Assembly: GCA_019671005.1 (NCBI GenBank)
Contig: CM033726.1
Location: forward strand, 18,597,608-18,661,607
From: Hibiscus mutabilis
Taxonomy: Eukaryota > Streptophyta > Magnoliopsida > Malvales > Malvaceae
Reading direction: 5' to 3'
Length of the DNA stretch: 64,000 bases
Shown: positions 33,602 to 43,512 of the stretch, in pieces
Numbering within the stretch: position 1 is the first letter of the stretch
Layout of the letters: the number at the start of each line of letters is the position of its first letter
Notes under the pieces: model-generated
What the model saw: the letters and a program-made list of their open reading frames with translations, nothing else
Told to the model about the DNA's origin: nothing
The model's database searches: none
Program-made: the position numbers and the translations under genes

Positions 33602-33785
33602 CTAGAGCCAATTTCGGGCACCTCTAGTGTTTTATTTTTAGTTTTCTTAAGTTAATTTAATCGGCTAGAGCCGGTTTCGGGCACCTCTAGTTAAAAAATT
33701 TTTAACGCCTCCTAGAGCCAGTTTCGGGCACCTCTAGTGATCAATTTTTTTAGCATATGCTAGAGCCAATTTCGGGCACCTCTAG
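33602..33785 (-). repeat. Four-copy 26-bp hairpin-forming repeat array
   Basis: Copies at 33602-33627, 33665-33690, 33712-33737 and 33760-33785 on the plus strand read CTAGAGCC(A/G)(A/G)TTTCGGG followed by CACCTCTAG. Each copy starts CTAGAG and ends CTCTAG, so it can fold on itself. The spacers differ in sequence and length (start-to-start 63, 47 and 48 bp). The array lies between ORF3 and the 3' LTR. Confidence 0.9.
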
Positions 33786-34168
33786 CATTCATCCAATTTT
33801 TATTCTAATCCCCCAATTAGTTAATTATCAACCTAAGTTTACTAGAACTCCTTAAATCAATCAAACCACAACAGTGTTTCATCAAATTTAGCATCATAGT
33901 AAAATTCTAAGTTTTTTTCCATGGTTATCCTAGAATAAAAATTCTATCAATTAAGTGCATTGGTAAAGTCATCATTGAATATTCATCAAATCTAAGCAAT
34001 TCTTGTTCCAATTAAAGGCATGGCAAGCAATTTATGTATCCTAAATGTAATGCTTAAGATTAATGTAACTAAACATTAATAACAATCCCCCCCAAACTCG
34101 AGTGAGGCATTGTCCTCAATGCATGCATAAAAATAACGAAAAATAAAAATAAAAATGCATACGAGGAC
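33786..34168 (-). other. Athila 3' non-coding region with second PPT-like module
   Basis: At 34085-34125 the minus strand reads TTGAGGACAATGCCTCAC then TCGAGTTTGGGGGGGATTG, close to the terminal PPT module. The rest is AT-rich and non-coding. Confidence 0.7.
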
Positions 34169-35608
34169 TTACTCCGAGAGTTCGTCATCGTAGATGATTA
34201 GTTTCCTTCTAGTTGGCGTCTTGATTTTCTTGCTTGAACGCGATGGTTGTTTTCTTGTTGCCGGTGGTGGAATCGATCCTCGTACGGGGTAGTCCTCATC
34301 ATCCTCTTCATCAATGTCAATGGCTTTTCGTTTGGAGGATTCAATTGGTGCGGTCTTTATTGGTTCAATGGAGGACTCGTCCGAATCTGAAAAATCAGAA
34401 AATGATTCCGTAGGAGTTGATTCGGGAATAGGTGCTTTACCTTTGGCTTTTGCAGTGGTTGCCGGGGCATCGTCAGGGTTGGTTGTCGTGGCGTCAGCTT
34501 CCTTGGTTGCCGTGGCAAGGATATCGGCGGGAAAGATTGGGAATGGCACGCGATTGTCCGGGTACTTTTCTAGGATGACTTGGGTGATGGCATTGTTGTG
34601 CTCCTTCATGTACCGCATGAACATTAGTTGCCGATCTTCAATTTGCCTTAGGCGGCTTGTCAATGGGTTCAAAAGTGCTTCAAAGTGTCCCGGGATTAAT
34701 TGCCGAGTTGCCCTGGCGTTAAGTGCTTGGGCATTAGGGATTGCCGCGGTGGCAGGAGTTGTCGTGGCAATTGGAGGCCTTGAAGAATCTTCCGGTGCCT
34801 CTCCCATTAGCTTCCGGATTAGTGCTTGATTCCAACCAGACTTGGGTAGGGCCTTTTCATCGGTAGACTCACTCGGGACATGCATCTCCTTGCAAAGATT
34901 AGAAATTAAGCAAGGGAAGAAAAGATAACCCTTATCTTTTGAGCTGCATACAAAAATCTCATCACAAATAATTTTTCCAATGTTAATGATGCGATTATGC
35001 AAAATAGAATGTATGAGCAAAAGACATGGTATATCAACGGTAGTATTGTGTGTGGAGGGCATTAAAGAAGTTTTAACAAACTTATTCCATAGTTTTGCCT
35101 CGGGTTTAAGCCGAAGGCGATTTACCGTGCCCTTGTATTTACCGTCGTTCCAATGAGTTCCCGGTTGAGTGGGTTCTTGAAGCACCTTGTCGAGTTGCTT
35201 GGGATTGATTTGGTCAACGAAGGTTTGATGCTCGTCCTTCTCAATGTAAAGTCCGTAAAAGGTGTTGATGCTTTCGGGACTTATAAGTATGGCCTTGTCA
35301 CGAACAAAAATATAAGGATTATCCGGGTTAGGTGAGTGAGCATAGAATTCTCTTACCCATGAGATGTTACCCGGTTCCGGTTGATGGCAAAAGATTTGCC
35401 ACTTTTGATGTGCAATCCTCTTGAAGATGAATGGTTCAAGGCCGAAATCTTGATGAGAGTTGGAGTATTCAAAGCCTTGTTCTTCATGAATCTTCCGGCT
35501 TTCAAACTTGGATTGAAATCTTTCTTGAACCGCCCGTGTAGCAAACTTCTTGTATCTTGGTTCTTTGGAGGAACTTGGATGAACCAAAAGTTTAATCTTG
35601 GATGCCAT
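34169..35608 (-). CDS. Athila ORF3, 'putative plant transposon protein', env position
   Basis: The open frame runs from 35665 to 34169 (498 residues). I prefer the internal ATG at 35608 (MASKIKLLVHPSSSKEPRYK), giving 479 residues. The first half (KFATRAVQERFQSKFESRKI, SWVREFYAHSPNPDNPYIFV, VDIPCLLLIHSILHNRIINI) resembles the 'putative plant transposon protein' domain often found after pol in Athila-like elements of cotton relatives. The second half is low-complexity Ala/Thr-rich, then acidic (DEEDDEDY) and basic (SSKKIKTPTRRK, a possible nuclear signal). I see no membrane segment in the body, so it is not an obvious envelope protein. The function is unknown. No stop or frameshift was noticed. 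Confidence 0.75.
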   Translation of the reverse strand: MASKIKLLVHPSSSKEPRYKKFATRAVQERFQSKFESRKIHEEQGFEYSNSHQDFGLEPFIFKRIAHQKWQIFCHQPEPGNISWVREFYAHSPNPDNPYIFVRDKAILISPESINTFYGLYIEKDEHQTFVDQINPKQLDKVLQEPTQPGTHWNDGKYKGTVNRLRLKPEAKLWNKFVKTSLMPSTHNTTVDIPCLLLIHSILHNRIINIGKIICDEIFVCSSKDKGYLFFPCLISNLCKEMHVPSESTDEKALPKSGWNQALIRKLMGEAPEDSSRPPIATTTPATAAIPNAQALNARATRQLIPGHFEALLNPLTSRLRQIEDRQLMFMRYMKEHNNAITQVILEKYPDNRVPFPIFPADILATATKEADATTTNPDDAPATTAKAKGKAPIPESTPTESFSDFSDSDESSIEPIKTAPIESSKRKAIDIDEEDDEDYPVRGSIPPPATRKQPSRSSKKIKTPTRRKLIIYDDELSE

Positions 35609-36151
35609 GTATGATCTTGGTTGTGAGTAAAAACAAAGAAAAGAAAAGAAACTAAGAAGTTGCAAGATATAAAGTAGGAATAGGTTAAGGGTGATGGGTT
35701 TTATAGAAAAGATAGGTGGTTGGGATTGGGGGAAATCGAAAAAGGGTTTAGGGTTTGGTAGGAATTTTCGACAAAGGGGTTTTGGTTAGGATGAATTGGA
35801 GGCTTTATATAAGCCTTAGATTCAGCCCATTAGTTTCCTTGTTGAAGATGTTTTCCTACTTGGTTTAGAATTCCTTCTTTCTCTTGAACTTCCTTTCCTA
35901 CAATTCAAAAACAAATCAAATAAGGATTAAAATTAAAGATAAACTAATAAAGAAAATAAATAAAGATGTGTAATAAGATTCTTAGACTTGAATAAAAAAA
36001 ATCTATCCTAAAACTACTAATAATCGGCAAAATAATAAAATAAAATAAAAAATCGAAAAAATGAAAAATAAATAAAATAATAAAATAATCGACAAAAAAA
36101 AAACAAAAAAAACAAAAAATAAAAATAAAAATATCAAAAGGGAGAGCATGC
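35609..36151 (-). other. Spacer between Athila pol and ORF3, A/T low complexity
   Basis: It contains a long A-rich run with AAAATAAAT-like units at about 35940-36140 (plus strand). No coding support. Confidence 0.6.
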
Positions 36152-36760
36152 TCATGCATCTACTAAATTGACCACTTCCTTGTTACGTTCCACATGGGCA
36201 CCATTGTAGTGCTTCAATCTTTGTCCATTAACTTTGAATTCATGGTTGTCAGAGATGGACTTGATTATCACAGCACCATGGGAGAATGGTTTGACGACTT
36301 CAAATGGTCCCGACCATCTTGATTTCAGCTTTCCCGGGAAAAGTTTTAGCCGAGAATTGAATAGGAGAACTAATTGCCCTGGCGTGAATTGCCGTGGCAA
36401 TAGTTTCTTGTCGTGCCATCGCTTTGTTTTCTCCTTGTAGATTCGTGCATTGTTATAGGCGAGTGCACGAAATTCTTCTATCTCATTAAGATCCATCAAG
36501 CACTTTTGTCCATCACTTTCCCAATCCATATTCACGGTCTTGATTGCCCAGTACGCCTTGTGCTCGATTTCCACCGGTAGATGGCATGTTTTGCCATAGA
36601 CAAGTCGGAAGGGGGACATACCTAAGGGTGTTTTGAATGCAGTGCGATATGCCCAAAGTGCGTCATCTAGTCTTAATGACCATTCCTTCCTTGAGGGATT
36701 TACGACTTTCTCGAGTATTCCCTTCAACTCCCGGTTGGAAATTTCTGCTTGCCCGTTGGT
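36152..36760 (-). pseudogene. Athila integrase, C-terminal part
   Basis: After an in-frame TAA following AYHP (about 36759-36761), the same frame reads TNGQAEISNRE, which carries the catalytic Glu, and MKGILEKVVNPSRKEWSLRL. FRLVYGKTCHLPVEIEHKAYW, PGKLKSRWSGPFEVVKPFSH and NGQRLKHYNGAHVERN complete the usual C-terminal domain. CAA-to-TAA is the only change needed to explain the stop. The stop at 36152 is the normal end of pol. Confidence 0.9.
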
Positions 36761-38362
36761 TTATGGGTGATATGCCGTGGCGATCTTGTGTGATATGCCG
36801 AAGCGTTGCAACATCTTGGAAATTAGTCTGTTGTCAAAATGCTTGCCCCCGTCACTGATAATTGCTCTCGGCATCCCAAACCGTGTAAATATGTTTTTCT
36901 GCAAGAATCGTTGCACGGTCTTGGAATCGTCGTTGGGAACTGCAGCTGCCTCTACCCATTTAGACACATAGTCGACGACGAGTAAGATGTAGAGGTTGCC
37001 AAATGAAGATGGGAAAGGTCCCATAAAATCGATCCCCCATACATCGAACAGTTCCACCTCGATGATGTTCTGGAGTGGCATCTCATGTCGTCTAGAGATA
37101 TTGCCCGTCCTCCGGCAACGATCACATTGCTTGTAAAAGTCTTTGGCATCTTTGTACAATGTTGGCCAATACAAATCGGATTGCAAGACTTTGGCCGCGG
37201 TACGAGTTCCTCCAAAATGTCCTCCATAGGGTGAAGAATGGCATTGCCGGAGTACATTCTGTTGCTCTTCTTCAGGGACACATCGGCGTATAACCTGATC
37301 TGCACATTGTTTAAACAAAAGAGGCTCGTCCCAAAAGTAATGCTTAGCATCATGGCGGAACCGCTTCTTCCCTTGGTGAGTAATGCCATAAGGAAAAATA
37401 CCAAAAACAAGGAAGTTAACTAAATCCGCATACCAGGGTATTGCCGAGGCATGTGCTGCCGTGGCGACTGTTCCTAAGATTGTCGAGGCGTGCGCTTCAA
37501 AGACTGCTGCGGCGTCATGGGTTGCCGAGGCATCTAGGGTTGCTGAGGCGTCAAGGGTTGTCGAGGCAATTAGAATTTGTTCATCCGGGAATGCATCGCA
37601 TATCTCTAGATCCGCGTCCTCCTCCCTATTGCGTTCCAAACGTGATAAGTGATCGGCCACTTGATTTTCTGTTCCTTTCCTGTCCTTAATTTCAATATCA
37701 AATTCTTGTAAAAGTAATATCCAACGAATCAAACGAGGTTTAGCATCCTTTTTAGCAAATAAGTATTTGATTGTCGAATGGTCCGTATGAACAATTACCT
37801 TTGTACCAATTAAATAGGATCGGAACTTGTCAAATGCGAAAATCACAGCTAGTAACTCTTTCTCCGTTGTTGTGTAATTCACTTGAGCACCATTAAGAGT
37901 TTTACTAGCGTAGTATATCACATGGAAGGTCTTACCTGTGCGTTGGCCTAGGACTGCTCCTACCGCGAAATCACTTGCATCACACATAAGCTCAAAAGGT
38001 AGTGTCCAATCTGGTGGAACGACAATGGGTGCCGAGGCAAGCTTTTTCTTTAGGGTTTCGAATGCTTGAGTGCAAGAATCATCAAAATCGAAGACTTTAT
38101 CCTGTTCAAGCAGATTACACAAAGGTTTAGTGATTTTAGAAAAATTATGAATGAACCTCCTGTAAAAACTCGCATGTCCAGAAAACTTCAATTCCTTTAA
38201 CCGAATTTGGTGGGGTAATCTCTCGATTACGCCCACCTTGGCTTTGTCTACTTCAATTCCCTTGGATGAAATCTTGTGGCTGAGCACTATTCCTTCATCT
38301 ACCATAAAGTGGCATTTCTCCCAATTGAGGACTAAATCCGTTTCTTCGCATCTTGCCAACAC
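36761..38362 (-). pseudogene. Athila RT connection, RNase H and integrase core (533-residue open part)
   Basis: Residues 1-100 are the end of RT (GHASFYRRFIHNFSKITKPL). RNase H follows (LMCDASDFAVGAVLG with Asp128, TEKELLAVIFAFDKFRSYL, HTDHSTIKYLF, TENQVADHLSRL). Residues 265-310 are an Ala-rich insert with repeated DASAT. The integrase has His375, His382, Cys413 and Cys416 of the zinc-binding part, Asp445 (DVWGIDFMGPF) and Asp504 (AIISDGGKHFD). The third catalytic residue lies just past the stop. A frameshift near 38370-38400 separates this part from the RT palm. Part of one pol polyprotein. Confidence 0.9.
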
Positions 38363-39040
38363 CTTCTCTAAATTTCCGAGACAGCCGTCAAGTCATTACA
38401 AAAACTGAAAAATCATCCATGAAGATCTCAAGGAAGTCTTCGACCATGTCCGAAAAGAGCGCCATCATGCATCTTTGGAAGGTTGCCGGGCGTTACACAA
38501 TCCGAACGGCATCCTTCGGAAGGCATAAGTACCGTATGGGCATGTGAAGGTTGTCTTTTCTTGATCTTCTGGTGCTATGGCAATCTGATTGTAACCTGAA
38601 TAACCATCAAGAAAACAATAAAAGGGTTTACCTGCAAGACGGTCAAGCATTTGATCAATAAAGGGTAATGGGAAGTGATCTTTCCTAGTGGCTTTGTTTA
38701 GCTTTCGATAGTCCATACAAACCCTCCAACCGGTCACGATCTGGTTGGGATAAGTTCATTATTTTCATTGCTTACCCTTTGTTATACCTCCCTTTTTCGG
38801 TACACATTGTACCAGACTTACCCACGTACTATCGGAGATAGGGTATATAATGCCGGCGTCAAGCCACTTGATGATTTCTTTCATTACAACCCCTTTCATG
38901 GCATGATCCAGTCTCCTCTGGGCCTTAATTGAAGGTTTGTGATCATCTTCCAACAAGATTTTGTGCATGCACACCGCTGGGCTAATTCCCTTCAAGTCGG
39001 CAATTGTCCACCCTATTGCCTTTTTATGTAGCTTCAACAT
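38363..39040 (-). pseudogene. Athila reverse transcriptase, frameshifted
   Basis: From high to low coordinates: SIKAQRRLDHAMKGVVMKEI, KWLDAGIIYPISDSTWVSLV and CVPKKGG (38765-39040); GWRVCMDYRKLNKATRKDHF, PLPFIDQMLDRLAGKPFYC and FLDGYSGYNQIAIAP (38465-38737); then in another frame the catalytic EIFMDDFSVF (about 38400-38440). FMDD in place of YVDD is usual for Athila. Frame changes near 38750, 38470 and 38385 break the reading. Confidence 0.9.
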
Positions 39041-39058
39041 CTTGATCAGCTTCTTTTC

Positions 39059-40102
39059 CTACTCAGGCTGTAACTTAGAAGAAATAATTACAGGCAAAGT
39101 ATTATCGGTCCCTAAGTATACATATTTAAGTTGCTCTGGCAATTGTTTCAACTCAAGAATTGGTGGTTGTTCAATAGAGGGTTTTTCGAGCTTACCTTCC
39201 TTACCTGAGTAGTCCAGTGGTTCAAAGTATGTACCTGGTCGGTTGACTAGCCAATTTGCCTCTTCTGGTTGTTCCTCATCGACCGGTTCTTTATACTCCT
39301 CATGCTTCTCTTGGTCGGCAATGTAGTTGTCGAGGCAACTAAATTCCTCATCGAAGTTAAACTCTGCCGTGGCAAGAAGTAGTTGGCATTCTTCTGGATC
39401 ATCGGCATGCCTTAGTGTTTGGAACACATTTAGTTTAACTTGCTGGTCATTCACCCTCATTGTGAGTTCTCCCTTTTCAACGTCGATCAAGGTTCTCCCT
39501 GTTGCTAGGAATGGTCTCCCTAGAATGATAGGTGCATGTTCATATGCTTCACAATCCAAAACAATAAAATCAGCGGGAAAAATAAATTTATCGACTTTTA
39601 CCAGTATGTCCTCAATTTTTCCCTCTGGATGCACATAGGATCTGTCGGCTAGCTGCAGCATAACTGTTGTAGGTCTTGCCTTCCCGATTCCTAGTTTCTG
39701 GAAAACCGATTTAGGCATCAAATTTATGCTAGCCCCTAGGTCGCATAGTGCTTTCCCGACATAATGATTTCCAATAGAACAGGGTATTGTGAAACTTCCG
39801 GGATCCTTCAACTTAGGTGGCATACGATTGTGCAACATTGCCATGCATCCCTCCGTCGCGGCAACTGTTTCAAACTCTCCTAGCCTTGTTCTTTTGGACA
39901 CAATGTCTTTAAGGAACTTGGCATAGTTTGGCATTTGTTCAATTGCTTCCACTAGTGGCAAGTTGATGTGGACTTGCTTTAGGATATCAAGAAACTTCTT
40001 GAATTGGTATTCTTGCTTTTGTCGCTTCAACCTTTGTGGGAATGGTGGTAGAAGTCGGATATCTTCGATCCTTTCATTGGTTTGAAATCTGATTGACGGC
40101 AT
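39059..40102 (-). pseudogene. Athila gag C-terminal linker and aspartic protease
   Basis: An open frame of 347 residues. The first part (IRLLPPFPQRLKRQKQEYQF, FKKFLDILKQVHINLPLVEA) is the conserved segment before protease. ALCDLGASINLMPKSVFQKL is the active site region: the Asp is kept and the motif has the Athila form DLGAS. FIVLDCEAYEHAPIILGRPF is the usual partner motif. It ends in a stop at 39059 just before RT, where related elements read through, so this stop is probably a mutation. Confidence 0.85.
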
Positions 40103-40613
40103 TGCCGGGACATCTGGAGTTGCCGATGCGTTATCAACTGGGGTTGTCGAGGCATGCTTATCACAAGAAGTCGAGGCGTCATCGGTTGCCGAGTCATGTT
40201 TATTGCCGGTTGCCGCAGCAATTCCTGGTTCAGCATCTGAGGCTTTGCCGCTAGGTTCGTCTTGATCTTTTTGTGGAGTTTTGTTTGACGAGCGGGTTTG
40301 AACCTCTCTAAGTTGTTGGCCACTACTGGTAGTGATTGCCTTACATTGCTCATGGCAGTTCCTCTTGCGACTTCAGATCGCTAGGTAAACCTCCTTGTGG
40401 TCTAGTGTTGATTTTGAGCAAACCGTCCGACTTGATTTTCAATGATTTGATTGCCGCCTCTTGGTTTTGCAATCTCATCTCGGTCCTGTTAATAAAAGCA
40501 TCAGTTCTTTTTATGAAATTACTATTCTCAGCCATATAAGATTCAGTTTTCATCATAAAAGCATTTAGAGAATTTTCCAAAGAACTAGATGTCGTCGGTT
40601 GTTGCTGCGGCAT
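40103..40613 (-). pseudogene. Athila gag C-terminal region, frameshifted
   Basis: Two overlapping open pieces (40350-40613 and 40027-40353). One holds SSLENSLNAFMMKTESYMAE and NRTEMRLQNQEAAIKSLKIK, a coiled-coil tail usual for Athila gag. The other is an odd Gln/Arg/Met-rich reading produced by GTTGCC-type repeats in the DNA near 40100-40230. Frame breaks near 40350 and 40615. Confidence 0.7.
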
Positions 40614-41695
40614 CCATTTGTCGTGACATATTCTCTTTGGAATCCCGATGCTTGTGCATTCTGATTGTTCTGGTTTAGAGCATTGTTGGGATTACTCCAT
40701 GAAAAATTTGGGTGCTTCTTCCAAGCTAGATTGTATGTATTTGACATCATGTTGTTGCTCCGATTGTAATTCCCCACATAGAAGCTAGATTCCGGATTCT
40801 GCATACATTCAGAAGAATTATGGTTATCGCCACATAACTCACAAAAAGGATCCATTACCTTGACTTCATGTGTGTTGTTTGGTTTTTGCATGTTCTGGAC
40901 CATCTTGGTTAAAGCGGCCAATTGTACCGAAATTGAATCTGATGATCCTAGTTCATGTATTGTGGCTTGGCGTCTAACTCCTCCTCTTCTAGTAGATGGG
41001 AATTGATAATCATTCTTGGCCAGCCTGTTTAAAATTTGCATTGCTTCTTCCGGCGACTTATCTAGGAGTATACCGTTTGCCGAGGCATCTAGCATCATCC
41101 TTGTTGGTGTATTCACGGCGTTGTAAAATATTGTTACTTGAGTCCACACCGGGAATCCGTGTAAAGGGCATTTGTGTAGAAGTTCTCTATATCGCTCCCA
41201 AGCCTCATACATGGATTCATCATCCGCTGCCGAAAAAGAAGTAATGTCGTTACGAAGCTTATCAGTCAAATTTGTAGGATTAAATCTAGCAAGGAAATCA
41301 CGACAAAGATCAGTCCAAGATGTTATGGATCCGGCAGGAATGCTATTCAGCCATGCTTTCGCCCTATCCCTCAGTGAATAGGGGAATAATCTTAAACGTA
41401 GGACATCGGGGGTGACTCCGTGTATCTTGAACGAGTTGCAAATCTCGAGGAAAGATTTCAGATGTTGTCGTGCATCTTCAGTTGTTGAGCCGCCAAATTG
41501 ACCAATTGTGTTGATCATATTAAACATTACCGGTTTCAACTCAAAGTGGTCGGCTTCAATTTCAGGTGCGACAACTCCTGGGTTAAGTCCATCAAGATCT
41601 TCTTCAAGATAATCTCGAATAGTTCTGTTTCGTGCAAGAATCACTCCTCCTCCTGCTCGAACATCTTGATTCATATTGCCGTCTTGATTTACCAT
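40614..41695 (-). pseudogene. Athila gag, N-terminal and core part
   Basis: The ATG at 41695 starts a 376-residue open frame. The motifs RTIRDYLEEDLDGLNPGVVA, FELKPVMFNMINTIGQFGGS, FPYSLRDRAKAWLNSIPAGS and FLARFNPTNLTDKLRNDITS are the well-known Athila gag core (about residues 25-155). A zinc knuckle CELCGDNHNSSEC sits at residues 285-297 with its ligands Cys, Cys, His and Cys all present. After about residue 355 the frame is lost near 40620. Forms the particle and binds RNA. The leader between PBS and ATG is about 190 bp. Confidence 0.92.
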
Positions 41696-41886
41696 TGCTT
41701 CTCTTATCCTTCGTCTAAGTCTTTGTAAGGTTCATTCGATTTCTGGATCAAAGGGATATTCTGGTGAAGTCGGTCTCGCCCTGGTCATATACCAATGCAA
41801 AACCAAAGTTTGTTAACCCTTTGAATTTTAAACAAGAAAAGTAAAAAGAAAGTGCAAGAAAATAAAAACAAAGTCGCTATTGCCAA

Positions 41887-41904
41887 TCCCCGGCAACGGC
41901 ACCA
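41887..41904 (-). other. Athila primer binding site
   Basis: The minus strand reads TGGTGCCGTTGCCGGGGA shortly after the 5' LTR end. This matches the Athila PBS type (tRNA-Asp, from memory). Confidence 0.8.
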
Positions 41905-41910
41905 AAAACA

Positions 41911-43376
41911 TGTTGCGCGTAATAAGTGCTACGCAATTGTGCAAGTATGCACGTCGCAAGTTATAGTATAAAAGATATCGTCTCCACAGGGATTGGTGCT
42001 ACTTCAAGAATCTAGTCTCTTGCACTGTAAAAAGTAAAAACACAAGTAAAGGATTATAGAAGTTTTAACTAGTCTAGAAAGCAAATAAGTAAAAGAAAAG
42101 ATGAATTCAATTGAGAGAGATAGGCTAGGTTATCGTGAGTTGAGGTGTGATAGCCGATTGGATTGTCTTGGTAAAAGAGTGCACGGGCAACTCAGTTGCC
42201 GTGGCAACTTGCACGACGGGGTTGCCTTGGCAACTAATTGATGGTTGCCTGGGCAACTACTTGGGTGACTGGGCAGCAACTTCAAGGTTCGGTGGAGTGT
42301 TCTTCAATGGTTTCTTCTTATCCCTAAGTCGAAACTCTAGCTACTTGTGCATGCCTTGATAATACATCCCTGCGTGAATCAAGGGTGAACAACAACCAAT
42401 CTTGCGCTCCTCTTAGCCGTTGAAATCCTTAACTTATTCCTAAGCCGGATTAATCTTCACCATCATTGGATTGCATAAAGATCATATTCATTCGTTTCTT
42501 GAATCTAACTCTCCCGATATTAGATAAATGGATGAAATCACGAGATCCTCTCCCAATTCACTCGCAAGCAATAATAAGAACCAAGAATGAATAAACCTTG
42601 AAATAGAAAAGTGCAAACTCTTATTACCTAAACAAAAACCAATAGTTTCTCACAACCACAATAACCATAGCCAAGTAAATTTAGTTCATGGCTAGGTTCC
42701 AAAGAAACACAAGATAAAAAATCCCTAGCATGAACCCAATCGAACAAGGAAGAAAAGATGAAGCTTGTCGAAAATCCCTTGCTTTCTCCCTTGGACTTGT
42801 CGAAATTTCCCTCTTGCTCTCTCTATGCATCTTGTCGAAATCTCCTTGATATTTATAGGGCTAGGCCAAAGTCCTTCTTTGAGGAGGAGTTTGAGTTGGA
42901 ATTAAATTATCTTTAAAGAATATAATTCTTTATTATAATTTTATTCCTATTAGAACTTCTCCTATCTTCTTGGAATTTAATTCTTCTTTAATCTCTGCAT
43001 GGCAATCAAATTCCTCTGGGCTTGGGCCTTGCTCCATGTCATCTTGGGCTTGTAAAGTCATGAATTTCAACATCCATATTGCTCTTTGTCTTTGTCGACA
43101 AATGCCATGGCAACTGGCTCGGCGTCTCCTTCATGCATTGCCCTGGCAACTAGCTCGGCATATCCTTTGGCAAGTGATCCTGCACATACACACACAAAAA
43201 CACACCAAAGCAGCATCTATTTCCACAAAAATCACCAAGTTATGTAATCAAGCTCAACGATTGAAGGAAACATGGATTAATGCATGAATGGCTAACTATG
43301 CAACTAATATGAGCCTAAGTCTAACAATAATATGAGTAGAAAGGGTAAGAAAAATAGTACTTTTGAACACTTATCA
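41911..43376 (-). repeat. Athila 5' LTR (right copy)
   Basis: Upstream LTR on the minus strand, with a TATA box CTATAAATAT at 42849-42858 and the GTTGCC palindromes. TSD GCTAC follows at 43377. Confidence 0.95.
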
Positions 43377-43507
43377 GCTACCAATGTAAGGGGCCACACA
43401 AGTTGCGAGCATGACCACAACGAGTCAAGCCATCCAAGGGGATGGACGAGCCCGAACAGAGCGAGGCTGGGAGACTTGGCTCGATGATACTGAGTTCTGC
43501 TAAGGCG
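43377..43507 (+). pseudogene. Gypsy-III gag fragment between the two nested elements
   Basis: These ~130 bp continue the gag interrupted at 31838. The first five bases are the target duplication GCTAC. The reading gives QCKGPHKLR, the second half of a zinc-knuckle-like motif, followed by TGA where its last Cys would be. The Ogre/Tat element cuts in at 43513 after TSD AGAGT. The protease continues at 61025. Confidence 0.75.
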
Positions 43508-43512
43508 AGAGT

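Larger units (their letters stand above)
31839..43376 (-). mobile_element. Athila-type gypsy element, minus strand, well preserved
   Basis: LTRs are 31839-33315 and 41911-43376 (TGTTGCGCG...TTATCA on the plus strand), with an exact TSD GCTAC at 31834-31838 and 43377-43381. On the minus strand the order is LTR, PBS, gag, PR, RT, RNase H, IN, an extra ORF, a PPT and LTR. The LTRs differ at only about 8 bases plus two small indels by eye, so this is the youngest element here. Coding regions have only a few stops and frameshifts. The PBS type, the CDLGASINLMP protease motif and the FMDD RT motif are Athila traits. Confidence 0.93.

Noticed and set aside
33602..33785. CRISPR-like array
   Set aside because: Only four 26-bp units with AT-rich spacers of 21-37 bp in a plant retroelement 3' region; no cas genes, eukaryotic context.
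34169..35665. True envelope protein (endogenous retrovirus)
   Set aside because: Apart from the possible signal-like start there is no transmembrane anchor or glycoprotein layout; the sequence fits the 'plant transposon protein' type.
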